Shown: one piece after another, positions 41,483 to 49,428 of the stretch
Layout: every line of letters starts with the position of its first letter
Numbering within the stretch: position 1 is the first letter of the stretch
Source: Clostridia bacterium
GTDB taxonomy: Bacteria; Bacillota; Clostridia; TANB77; CAG-465
Assembly: GCA_030524345.1 (NCBI GenBank)
Contig: JAUNGP010000013.1
Location: forward strand, 1-52,838
Direction: 5' to 3'
DNA length: 52,838 nt
Made by a program: the position numbers and the translations under genes
Notes under the pieces: generated by a model
What the model saw: the letters and a program-made list of their open reading frames with translations, nothing else
Database searches by the model: none
What the model was told of the DNA's origin: nothing

Positions 41483-43873
41483 TTACATGGTAATACTGAT
41501 ACTATGAACAGCAAAATTTTGGATTAAAGTTTCTCTATCTCCATCTATTTCTTCTTTTGTTAATGTCTTATCATAAGAGCCTAACTTAAATCTTACAGTA
41601 ATATTCTTTTTACCTTTTAATTTTTCTTCATTTTCATAAATATCTATTAAATGATATTCTAATAAATATTTTAAATTTGACTCTTTTACGATTTTTTCGA
41701 TATTTTCATACCTCATATCTTTATCGATCACTAAAGATAAATCAAAATTAACAGTTTGATATTTTGTTATTTCTTGATAATGAATCTCATTTTTTAACAT
41801 TTCACCAAGTTTATCAACTTTAAGTTCTGCTACAACAATAGATGCCTTTGGATTAATTCTATCTTTTACTTTTGGATGAACAACTGAAATATATCCAAAT
41901 ATTTCATCATTTAAAATAATCTCAAAACTATTGATAGGATGCATAAAGTTTTCCGTCACTTGCTCCATATTCTGATATGTTACACTCATATTTTTATTCA
42001 TTTTAACAATGCTATCTATCATGGATTTTGCTTCATATACGAGCTCTTTATCACTCTGATTTAGACTAGAGAGTCCTATACCAAGTACTTTATATTCGTC
42101 TGCCTCTTTTCCATCGAAGTGGTAATCAAAAGTTCTACCAACTTCAAAAACTTTACATTCTGGCATATATTTTAAATTTTTATGAATCGCATAAAGCATA
42201 GTTGGTGCCATTTCATGTCTTAATATATTATCTAGTCTTACAATACCATTCACAATTTTTAAATTGTCTCTTACTTCAATACCAAGTTCATTGTTTAGTT
42301 CTGTATTATACCATACATAACTATGCACTTCGGACATACCATATTTACTTGCAAGAAGCTCTTTTAATGAATATTCTAATTCACGAGTAGCATCTTTTTG
42401 TACTGGCGCTATTTTCCAAAGGTTTGTTTTTGGTTCAATATTATCATATCCATGAATTCTTGCAATTTCTTCTATAATATCAGCCCTTTGACTAACATCT
42501 TTAGTAGCTCTAAATGTTGGTACTTCAATGACGATATTTTTTCCATCAACAGAGATCTTGTATTCTAAATTCGTTAAAGTAGTAATGATTTCTTCCATAG
42601 ATAATTCTTTTCCAATACTTCTATCTATATAGTCTTTATCAATATGTATTGTAATATGATCATACTTTTTGATATAAACATCTGTAAATGAAGAGGTCAC
42701 ACAAATATCTTTATCTTCCTCCTTTAATATCTTAATAAATCTAGCAATAGCAAGTTCTGTAAGTTCAGGATCTAGAGTCTTTTCATAACGTGCCGCAGCA
42801 TCTGTTCTTAAATCCAGCTTGCTTGCGGTTTTACGTATTGCAACTGCATCAAAATTAGCTGATTCTAAGAAAAGAGATGTCGTATCATTTGTAATCTCGC
42901 TTGCAAGACCTCCCATAACACCAGCTATTCCTACTGGTTCTTTTTCATTCCATATCATTAGTGTACCTTTATCCAATTTCCTTGTTTGAGAGTCTAGAGT
43001 AATAAAATCTGTATCTTCTTTTAAAGTCTTAACATTGACACAAGATACCTTTTTTTCATCAAAAGCATGCATTGGTTGACCTAGTTCAAGCATAATATAA
43101 TTTGTCATATCAGCAAGTAAATTGATACTTCTCATACCACAGTAAAAAAGTCTTACCTTCACTTTCCAAGAAGAGATTTTTTGAGTTACATTTTCAACTC
43201 TCATGGCACTATATCTTAAACATAATGGATTTTCATCATCTGCTTCTACTCCAACTTGCAACGCTTCTAAATCACGATATAATGTTAAGTCTTCAATTTC
43301 AAGAGGTTTTAATTTTCTACCAGTAAGTGCTGCAATTTCTCTTGCAATTCCATAGTGTCCCCAAAGGTCTGGTCTATTGGTTAAAGATTTATTATCCACT
43401 TCAAACACAACATCATCTATTGGTATAATATTCTTGATATTTTCTCCAAGTTTTACATCATCTTCTAAAATAATAATTCCTGAATGATCGTCGCCGATTC
43501 CAAGTTCTTTTTCTGATAAACACATACCATTACTAATTTGTCCTGCAAGCATTGCTTGAGAGATCTCCTGTCCACCAACTTTACTTCCTACTTGTGCAAA
43601 AGCAACTTTTGCTCCAACTTTAACATTTGGTGCACCGCAAATAACTTGTAATTTTTCTTTACCAGTATCAACTATCAATTTATGTAACTTTTTAGAGTTT
43701 TCTACATTTTCTACACTTAATATTTGTGCTACAATAACTCCTGAAGTATCTTCACCATATTTTGTAATTCCTTCTACTTCTGCAGTTGACATAGTAAACT
43801 GATATATTAATTTTTCTACATCGATTCCATCTAAATCTACAAAATCTTTTATCCAATTCATTGATATATACAT
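41483..43873 (-). CDS. pheT: Phenylalanine-tRNA ligase beta subunit
   Basis: PheT partners PheS in (alpha-beta)2 phenylalanyl-tRNA synthetase and contains the editing site. It has a tRNA-binding EMAP-like domain (about residues 40-150, LHKLIVDTGKEKLQVICGAPNV), the B3/B4 region with NRPDLWGHYGIAREIA, the B5 domain and the C-terminal anticodon-binding fold (KYQTVNFDLSLVID to GSYDKTLTKEEID). Length 796 is normal. The ATG at 43873 has AGGGGG upstream; a TTG is two codons earlier. It lies 13 bases after pheS. Confidence 0.95.
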   Translation of the reverse strand: MYISMNWIKDFVDLDGIDVEKLIYQFTMSTAEVEGITKYGEDTSGVIVAQILSVENVENSKKLHKLIVDTGKEKLQVICGAPNVKVGAKVAFAQVGSKVGGQEISQAMLAGQISNGMCLSEKELGIGDDHSGIIILEDDVKLGENIKNIIPIDDVVFEVDNKSLTNRPDLWGHYGIAREIAALTGRKLKPLEIEDLTLYRDLEALQVGVEADDENPLCLRYSAMRVENVTQKISSWKVKVRLFYCGMRSINLLADMTNYIMLELGQPMHAFDEKKVSCVNVKTLKEDTDFITLDSQTRKLDKGTLMIWNEKEPVGIAGVMGGLASEITNDTTSLFLESANFDAVAIRKTASKLDLRTDAAARYEKTLDPELTELAIARFIKILKEEDKDICVTSSFTDVYIKKYDHITIHIDKDYIDRSIGKELSMEEIITTLTNLEYKISVDGKNIVIEVPTFRATKDVSQRADIIEEIARIHGYDNIEPKTNLWKIAPVQKDATRELEYSLKELLASKYGMSEVHSYVWYNTELNNELGIEVRDNLKIVNGIVRLDNILRHEMAPTMLYAIHKNLKYMPECKVFEVGRTFDYHFDGKEADEYKVLGIGLSSLNQSDKELVYEAKSMIDSIVKMNKNMSVTYQNMEQVTENFMHPINSFEIILNDEIFGYISVVHPKVKDRINPKASIVVAELKVDKLGEMLKNEIHYQEITKYQTVNFDLSLVIDKDMRYENIEKIVKESNLKYLLEYHLIDIYENEEKLKGKKNITVRFKLGSYDKTLTKEEIDGDRETLIQNFAVHSISITM

Positions 43874-43886
43874 TTTCAAATTCCCC

Positions 43887-44915
43887 CTATTTTATATTCA
43901 TTTGTTTTAATATTCTTAAATCACATGAATTTAATGCTCGTAAATCATTAATATTATATTTCATCATTGCAAGACGACTAAGTCCAAGTCCAAAGGCAAA
44001 TCCTGAATATTCTTCTGGATCAATTCCACCCATTTTAAGTACATTTGGATGAATCATGCCACAAGGACAAAGCTCTATCCAACTACCATTTTTACATACT
44101 TTACATCCTTTTCCATCACAATATGGACATTTAATATCAAGTTCAAATCCTGGTTCCACAAATGGGAAATATCCTGGTCTAAGTCTTACCTCAACATCTT
44201 TTTTAAATATTTCTGAAAGTAATGTTTTCATAAAGTAAATCAAATTTGCAATAGATACATTCTTATCTATCATCATTCCCTCCATTTGGAAAAATGTATT
44301 TTCATGTGATGCATCTAAAGCTTCATTTCTAAAACATCTTCCCGGGAAAATAGCTTTGAGTGGTGCTCCATATTTTAGCATAATTTTATTTTGTGCAGCA
44401 GAAGTTTGTGTTTTTAAAAGTTCACCATTTTCAAGCCAAAATGTATCTTGCATATCTCTTGCTGGATGATATTTTGGTACATTTACTGCCTCAAAATTAT
44501 TATACTCTGTCTCTACTTCATTCCCATCTTCCACAGTAAATCCCATGCCAGTAAAAATTTCTTCTAATTCTCTTTGAACAATTGTAATAGGATGAAGTGA
44601 TCCAATTTTAGAATCAACTGGTACAGTAATATCGATTCTCTCAGCATGATTGACTCTTTCCTCATATTCTTTTTCTTTTAGTTCTTCCTTTTTTATTTCG
44701 ATCATTTTCTCAATCTCAGTTCTTAAAATATTAGCTTTTTCTCCTACTTCCTTTCTCTTTGCAGCTTCAACATTTTTTAAATTCTTTAATATTTCAATAA
44801 CAAGTCCTTTTTTTCCTAAATATTCTACACGAATATTCTCAACATCAGTAGCTATTTTTGCTTCTTTCATTTTCTTTACTACTTCTTCTTTTAAAAGTGA
44901 TATTTTTTCTTCCAT
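43887..44915 (-). CDS. pheS: Phenylalanine-tRNA ligase alpha subunit
   Basis: The 342-residue class II synthetase subunit has an N-terminal coiled coil (about residues 1-85), motif 2 GRCFRNEALDASHENTFFQMEG and motif 3 GFAFGLGLSRLAMM. The Cys-rich CPYCDGKGCKVCKNGSWIE insert is normal for the family. The ATG at 44915 is fixed by TTAAGGAGGAG; the open frame extends further upstream into the T-box. The two genes form one operon, controlled by the T-box. Confidence 0.96.
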   Translation of the reverse strand: MEEKISLLKEEVVKKMKEAKIATDVENIRVEYLGKKGLVIEILKNLKNVEAAKRKEVGEKANILRTEIEKMIEIKKEELKEKEYEERVNHAERIDITVPVDSKIGSLHPITIVQRELEEIFTGMGFTVEDGNEVETEYNNFEAVNVPKYHPARDMQDTFWLENGELLKTQTSAAQNKIMLKYGAPLKAIFPGRCFRNEALDASHENTFFQMEGMMIDKNVSIANLIYFMKTLLSEIFKKDVEVRLRPGYFPFVEPGFELDIKCPYCDGKGCKVCKNGSWIELCPCGMIHPNVLKMGGIDPEEYSGFAFGLGLSRLAMMKYNINDLRALNSCDLRILKQMNIK

Positions 44916-44936
44916 AAAATTCTCCTCCTTAAAACA

Positions 44937-45205
44937 TAAAAAAGTCATTCTATCCCAAATATTATAGGACGAAATGACTTTTATTTTCCGCGTTACCACC
45001 TAACTTCATGTAATCAAATCACATGCTCTCAAAATGCTATTACGGGCATACCCGCTTGTTCCTAATAGTTTACCGTTCAAAACAAGACCTCCAAAGTGAA
45101 ATTTCAGTAATAGTATATTAGTAAGCTTACAGCCGATGACTTACATTCTCTAAAATATATTCTCTATTACCTACTTTGCTTTATCATAGGTTTTCTATTT
45201 AACTT
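44937..45205 (-). promoter_or_regulatory. T-box leader of pheST
   Basis: The antiterminator core AGGTGGTAACGCGG (44988-45001, minus) is followed by a terminator: AAAGTCATTtCGTCC... pairs with GGGATAGAATGACTTT, then TTTT (44937-44982). Upstream sequence forms the stem I region; TTC in GAAATTTCAC is the likely Phe specifier. Uncharged tRNA-Phe should stabilise the antiterminator and allow pheST transcription. The transcript begins near 45206. Confidence 0.9.
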
Positions 45206-45212
45206 GAAACAA

Positions 45213-45241
45213 ATTATAACACAAGAAAATTCTATTGTCAA
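45213..45241 (-). promoter_or_regulatory. Promoter of pheST
   Basis: TTGACA (45236-45241), 17 bases, TATAAT (45213-45218), full consensus. Its -35 box is only six bases from that of the divergent promoter. Confidence 0.85.
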
Positions 45242-45247
45242 CACTAT

Positions 45248-45276
45248 TTGACATAATATTCTATTTATGCTATAAT
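45248..45276 (+). promoter_or_regulatory. Divergent promoter of the 96-aa gene
   Basis: TTGACA (45248-45253), 17 bases and TATAAT (45271-45276), also a full consensus. With the pheST -35 box it forms the inverted repeat TGTCAA-six bases-TTGACA. Confidence 0.85.
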
Positions 45277-45326
45277 GCAATCACTTCAAATTAACACAAT
45301 TTTTTAATTAAAAAGGAGATATCAAA

Positions 45327-45617
45327 ATGAAAACAAATGTTGAACTGATAAGGGTTTTACATGATCCAGCGCTTCTTGAAATTCTATCTGATCTTGAACA
45401 TAAAAGATGGGCTAGCTGGCAAAAATATGTACATGAAAAATGTACTAAAAACGCTGATGGTTCCTTAACTATTCCAAAGGATTCTGTTGATTGGTGGGAA
45501 AGTGAAATTAACGCTGATTACAAAGATTTGAATGAGCGTCAAAAAGAAAGTGACAGAGAACAAGTTCGTCCTGTTTTAAAACAAATTGAAGATTTTCTGA
45601 CAGAAAAGCTTCAGTAA
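45327..45617 (+). CDS. RyR-like small protein, 96 aa
   Basis: The protein starts MKTNVELIRVLHDPALLEI and contains LEHKRWASWQKYVHEKC, LTIPKDSVDWWESEINADY and LNERQKESDREQVRPVL. The Trp-rich pattern with YxxLxERxKExDRxxV resembles RyR-type domains and small proteins seen in phage and bacterial genomes. I cannot assign a function. It has its own consensus promoter, an AAAAGGAG ribosome site and a terminator, and is G+C-richer than neighbours. Confidence 0.75.
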   Translation: MKTNVELIRVLHDPALLEILSDLEHKRWASWQKYVHEKCTKNADGSLTIPKDSVDWWESEINADYKDLNERQKESDREQVRPVLKQIEDFLTEKLQ

Positions 45618-45625
45618 AATACAAT

Positions 45626-45654
45626 GAAAGGTGAGACCAAAAATCTCACCTTTC
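45626..45654 (+). terminator. Bidirectional terminator
   Basis: GAAAGGTGAGA / TCTCACCTTTC, a perfect 11-bp stem, separates the 96-aa gene from the converging surface-protein gene. Confidence 0.85.
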
Positions 45655-45666
45655 TATTTGCACAAA

Positions 45667-46605
45667 CTATTTTGTTTTTTCTATATTCTTTTTATTATTT
45701 GTAACAACTACAATTCCAACAACCACTCCAACAATTGCTATAAGGAAAATGACAATGTATATCCAAACATTGAAATCACTTGTATCTGTTGGTGGTTCGT
45801 ATGTACTAATATTTACAATCTCATTTTCTTTTATCTCTTTTGTATAATTTTTTAGTTCTCCTTCATTTGTTTCTCTTTCATCTATAACATATTCTATTTC
45901 ATTTCCAAGTTTATCATACTTTGGTACTTCAAATTTATACTTCCAATTACTATCTTCTTTCACTTCTGCCTCTGCTACTACTTCTTCTCCTACTTTTACT
46001 TGTAGTATCACACTCTCTGGTCGAATTCCATATTTATCGTTTTCATCTTCCCATTTCTTGCTTACCCATATTTCTACTTTTTCATCTGGTACTACAAATC
46101 GATTCACTACCACATTTTCCTCTTCACTTTCTACTTTTTCATAGAATTTACTTCCTACTTCTTTTTCATCAATTGTATATTCTATTTCATTTCCTAAACT
46201 ATCATATTTTGCTAGTTCAAATTCATAGCTCCAATTATTTTTCTCCGTTACTACTGCCTCTGTTATTACTTCTTCTCCAATTTTTACTTGTAATACTATG
46301 CTCTCTGGTCTCTTTCCTGCCTCATTTGCATTATCTTCCCATTTCTTTGTTCCTACAATTTTTACTTTATCTTCTGGTACTACAAATCTATTTGTGATCT
46401 TTCCTCCTACGATTTCTTTTACATAGAATTCACTTATAAATTCTTCATCCACCGTATATTCTATTTCATTTCCTAAGCTATCATATTTTAACACTTCAAA
46501 TTCATATGTCCAGTTATTTTCCTCACTTAATTCAGCCTCTTCTACTACTTCTTGCCCATCTTTTAGTTGTATAGTTATTCTTTTTGGTCTCTTTCCGGCT
46601 CTCAT
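45667..46605 (-). CDS. CnaB surface protein 2, C-terminal part (frameshifted)
   Basis: This is the downstream part of the gene begun at 48202, in a different frame. From AGKRPKRITIQLK it carries most of CnaB repeat 2 and repeats 3 and 4, each with Lys (VGTKKWED, VSKKWED), Glu (EYTIDE, EYVIDE) and an Asn near the end, and finishes with PPTDTSDFNVWIYIVIFLI and a basic tail NNKKNIEKTK. Its only possible start (ATG at 46605) has no ribosome site and lies inside a repeat, so it is not an independent gene. It joins to the upstream part if one base is removed near 46604. Confidence 0.7.
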   Translation of the reverse strand: MRAGKRPKRITIQLKDGQEVVEEAELSEENNWTYEFEVLKYDSLGNEIEYTVDEEFISEFYVKEIVGGKITNRFVVPEDKVKIVGTKKWEDNANEAGKRPESIVLQVKIGEEVITEAVVTEKNNWSYEFELAKYDSLGNEIEYTIDEKEVGSKFYEKVESEEENVVVNRFVVPDEKVEIWVSKKWEDENDKYGIRPESVILQVKVGEEVVAEAEVKEDSNWKYKFEVPKYDKLGNEIEYVIDERETNEGELKNYTKEIKENEIVNISTYEPPTDTSDFNVWIYIVIFLIAIVGVVVGIVVVTNNKKNIEKTK

Positions 46606-48202
46606 TATTGTTATCTTCCCATATTTTCTTTATTACAATTGTATTTTTTTCACCAGAATCAAAATATTCGTTTAATATATTAAACTCATCTTGATAATTC
46701 TCAATTGTCGTCTTATAATTTGCTACATTTTTCTCTTCTACAGTATAATTGATTTCATTTCCATTTTCATCAAAAATATCTACTAAAATTCTCGCTCTCC
46801 AATGGTCATCTTCTGTTATTTCTTCTTCTCTTATTACCTCACCATTTGCTTTTAATACTACCGTAATACTTTCTGGTCTATTTTCTTCATTATTTCCTAT
46901 CCATTCTTTATTTATATATATGTCCTTATACAAATTAATACCAGCAACTTGAACGTCGCTAATCATATCTTCATCCACATTTCCATCATTATCAATATCA
47001 TATACGTCTTTGGCTACAACGCCTAAATTATGAGAATATGTATATAATTCTTGTTCTTCCCACATAGCATATCTTTTAATTTGATAAATAGTTCCCGACT
47101 TTTTTATACTTTCTAAGTCGATCGAAATATATGAAGTACAACGTACGCTTACATATTTCGTATCTGAGCTAAATGTTATATCTTTTAATCTATTAAAATC
47201 AATTATTATTTCTATTTTTGTTTCACCGGTATCATTATAATTTTGTATAATATTTACCTCCGCATTACTTTCAATTTCATTGAGCACATCTTCAAATACT
47301 TCATCATCATAATGATTACTAATATTAATCCTTAAATCATTTTTTAGAGAAGCTGATGTTTCCTCTAAATTAGCTTCACTAGGCAATATAGTATACATTT
47401 TTAATATCATATCATTTTCTATCTGATTTCCATTTAAAACAATCCTATAATCGTTTCGAATATGTATCATGTACTGATCCTCATATGTATTATAACTGCC
47501 TTCTCTCCACTCTAAAAAACTATTATCACTTCCATTCGCTAACAATATCTCATTTAAATCTTCATTGGGTAAATATTTATTATATGAATATTTAAAAGTG
47601 CATTTATTAGACTTAGCAATTGTAGAACCATTTTCACTCATAATAGCTTCTAACTCATATGTTTCAGGACGTCTTCGATTAGCTATCATAGCGATTTGAA
47701 TTGTTCCACTCACTTTATATCCTTCCTCTATTCTATAAGTATTCTCAAAAGGTGATACTTTGCTCCACTCACTTCTTCCCCATCCATATTCTGAATATTC
47801 ATACTCTTCTACTGAGGGTGACCAATCATATATATCTGCATCATTAAGTGTCGGCACTTCTATTTTTAATTCTCCCGGCTCATATGTTTTGTCAGCATAT
47901 CCACTGAAATCTATTTTTAAAAGTATAATTCCAACTTCTCCTGACTGTTTATCCCATACTATATTTTCTATTGCTTCATTTGGCATATCACTACTTTTAT
48001 CATACATTTTAAGCGTTATATTCCAATTACTATTTTCTGCTTCTAAGGCATTTCTATTTCTTATGCCAGTTGCAGTTATCGTTATCATTGTTGCTATTAG
48101 AAATAGCCATAAAAATACCGTGATAAATGATGTTTGCCTTTTTCTCTTTACCTTATTTTTCTGATTTATTTTTTTCGGCTTTTCACTTTCCTCTTGTTTC
48201 AT
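46532..48202 (-). CDS. CnaB surface protein 2, N-terminal part (frameshifted)
   Basis: The gene starts MKQEESEKPKKINQKNK, with GAGGAGG before the ATG at 48202, then an export helix (about residues 25-50, SFITVFLWLFLIATMITIT) similar to that of the protein at 26322. A unique region follows to about residue 430, then CnaB repeat 1 (NKEWIGNNEENRPESITVVL). In repeat 2, after KKIWEDNNNE, the frame goes off into SRKETKKNN and stops; the paralogue reads EAGKRPEE here. One extra base (GAG-A-GCC) accounts for it. Joined, the product would be about 844 residues, close to the 863 of the first paralogue. Confidence 0.75.
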   Translation of the reverse strand: MKQEESEKPKKINQKNKVKRKRQTSFITVFLWLFLIATMITITATGIRNRNALEAENSNWNITLKMYDKSSDMPNEAIENIVWDKQSGEVGIILLKIDFSGYADKTYEPGELKIEVPTLNDADIYDWSPSVEEYEYSEYGWGRSEWSKVSPFENTYRIEEGYKVSGTIQIAMIANRRRPETYELEAIMSENGSTIAKSNKCTFKYSYNKYLPNEDLNEILLANGSDNSFLEWREGSYNTYEDQYMIHIRNDYRIVLNGNQIENDMILKMYTILPSEANLEETSASLKNDLRINISNHYDDEVFEDVLNEIESNAEVNIIQNYNDTGETKIEIIIDFNRLKDITFSSDTKYVSVRCTSYISIDLESIKKSGTIYQIKRYAMWEEQELYTYSHNLGVVAKDVYDIDNDGNVDEDMISDVQVAGINLYKDIYINKEWIGNNEENRPESITVVLKANGEVIREEEITEDDHWRARILVDIFDENGNEINYTVEEKNVANYKTTIENYQDEFNILNEYFDSGEKNTIVIKKIWEDNNNESRKETKKNNYTTKRWARSSRRG

Positions 48203-48340
48203 TTTAACCTCCTCAATTTTTAACATAGTTTGTGCAATTTTATACTGTAATATTTAAAATATATACCATTTTAAAATTATTTTTAATGACTTATGATCAA
48301 GTTATATTAAACAACTGGTATTATTTCAGATTATAATAAC

Positions 48341-48380
48341 GCAAAAAGAGCTGGTACTAGTTTTTCTAGTATCAGCTTTT
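48341..48380 (-). terminator. Attenuator-like terminator in leader copy 3
   Basis: Minus-strand GCTGATACTAG, loop AAAAA, CTAGTACCAGC (10 of 11 pairs) is followed by TCTTTTTGC. It lies 140 bases before the surface-protein start. Plus-strand RNA would pair even better through a G-U. Confidence 0.75.
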
Positions 48381-48388
48381 ATTAAAAT

Positions 48389-48402
48389 GGACAGAATTGT
48401 CC
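48389..48402 (-). promoter_or_regulatory. GGACA/TGTCC hairpin in leader copy 3
   Basis: The same GGACAGAATTGTCC sequence as in copy 2, in the same place relative to the leader peptide and terminator. Confidence 0.5.
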
Positions 48403-48424
48403 CTATTATTTTCTTTTTGATTGT

Positions 48425-48496
48425 TTATAAAACTACGTTGTGTGTGTGTGTGTGTGTGTGTAGTTCATTCACTATTTTATGCATTTTAGTTACCAT
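48425..48496 (-). CDS. His-Thr-repeat leader peptide (copy 3), 23 aa
   Basis: The peptide begins MVTKMHKIVNE and ends LHTHTHTHNVVL, from ATG at 48496 to TAA at 48425. AGAGTGAAG lies upstream. The final 12 residues are identical to copy 2 and the others are conservatively different. The CA tract again has eleven units (48439-48460) and is flanked by AACTAC and GTAGTT. Confidence 0.6.
   Translation of the reverse strand: MVTKMHKIVNELHTHTHTHNVVL
48439..48460 (-). repeat. (CA)11 microsatellite in leader copy 3
   Basis: Eleven CA units on the minus strand, exactly as in copy 2. One unit fewer would move the leader frame so that it stays open for about 24 further codons and ends in the terminator stem. 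Confidence 0.8.
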
Positions 48497-48511
48497 AATC
48501 TTCACTCTTTC

Positions 48512-48564
48512 TGTAATCTTTTAGATTACATTTTTATATTACCATTTTTGCCTTACTTTTTCAA
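48512..48564 (-). promoter_or_regulatory. Promoter and dyad of leader copy 3
   Basis: TTGAAA (48559-48564), 17 bases and TAATAT (48536-48541) on the minus strand, then TGTAATC, five bases, GATTACA (48512-48530). The dyad is intact in all three copies although its loop differs. Confidence 0.75.
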
Positions 48565-48569
48565 GCAAT

Positions 48570-49364
48570 TTATACAAATTTATCCAAATCATATTTATTC
48601 AATAGTACAGTAGCCCCCTCCTGAATTAGATAATTTGAAAAATAATGATTCTTGTTAAAGATATTGCCAGGGACGACCAATATTTCTTTTCCTTGCTCAA
48701 TGATATTATTTACCATATTTTTAGTATCTTGATTATATCTTGCCTCAATAATTAGTAGATAATCTGTGAGTCCTAATATCATTTCCAGACTATTTTTGCT
48801 ATGGGGAATAATAATTCTATTGTCCTGACTCCTATTTACATATTTTTCATCCAATATATTTTCTTTCTCTACAAAAATATCAGATTTTTCTTTTTCACCA
48901 ATCCTTAACATTTTGTATTTTATATGATAATTAAAGTACTGATATACTTTTTTGCCAAATTTACTTAAATGATTCTCATAAAAATATATCATCTTTTGAT
49001 TTCTCATTTTTGATATCACATCACCGTATTCTAGTATAACGAAAGGTGGATTATATATATTAAGTAACTTTTTTGGATACAATGTAGAATCAAGTGAAAT
49101 AATTTTAATATCTTGATTTAATAAATTTGTATATATGATATCTGCTTTATTTTTTAATTCTTGTGAATAAATTTTGTTTGATATAACAATATCATTAGAA
49201 TAAATTTTTCTTTGAAATAATTCTTTATTTTGAGACTGCCTATAGATTTCTGATATACTACCAAATATGGTAATCATCCTCTTATACATTTGATAATCTA
49301 TTTCTTCTATTAACATAAGCCATAAAAACTCTTTTTCTATTTTTATCCTCTCCTTTTTTATCAT
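48570..49364 (-). CDS. dprA: Divergent DprA/Smf-family protein
   Basis: DprA loads RecA onto incoming single-stranded DNA. The family fold is recognisable from YPKKLLNIYNPPFVILEYGD (near residue 98) and the C-terminal IIEQGKEILVVPGNIFNKNHYFSNYLIQEGATVLL, but the central GSR-xxSxYG and the SGSLITA segments have been replaced, so DNA binding may be altered. The gene is short (264 residues) and lacks a C-terminal winged helix. A strong AAGGAGAGG lies inside the frame, near codons 4-6, and no ATG follows at normal distance; translation may start at an ATA near 49340 instead of the ATG at 49364. Confidence 0.75.
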   Translation of the reverse strand: MIKKERIKIEKEFLWLMLIEEIDYQMYKRMITIFGSISEIYRQSQNKELFQRKIYSNDIVISNKIYSQELKNKADIIYTNLLNQDIKIISLDSTLYPKKLLNIYNPPFVILEYGDVISKMRNQKMIYFYENHLSKFGKKVYQYFNYHIKYKMLRIGEKEKSDIFVEKENILDEKYVNRSQDNRIIIPHSKNSLEMILGLTDYLLIIEARYNQDTKNMVNNIIEQGKEILVVPGNIFNKNHYFSNYLIQEGATVLLNKYDLDKFV

Positions 49365-49388
49365 ATTTTGTTATTTTACTATAAAATG

Positions 49389-49423
49389 GATTAAGTACTT
49401 AGCCTTTTACTAAGTACTTAATC
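49389..49423 (-). terminator. Terminator of proS
   Basis: GATTAAGTACTTAG / CTAAGTACTTAATC, a perfect 14-bp stem with a 7-base loop, five bases past the proS stop. The minus-strand T-run is modest (CATTTTATAG), so some read-through into dprA is possible. Confidence 0.75.
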
Positions 49424-49428
49424 ATTTT

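Noticed and set aside
44013..44140. Cysteine cluster in PheS as a zinc-finger insertion
   Set aside because: The CxxC pattern before GWIE-like sequence is normal in bacterial PheS.
48439..48460. CA tract as sequencing artefact
   Set aside because: It occurs in two diverged copies with the same unit number and flanks, so an artefact is unlikely.
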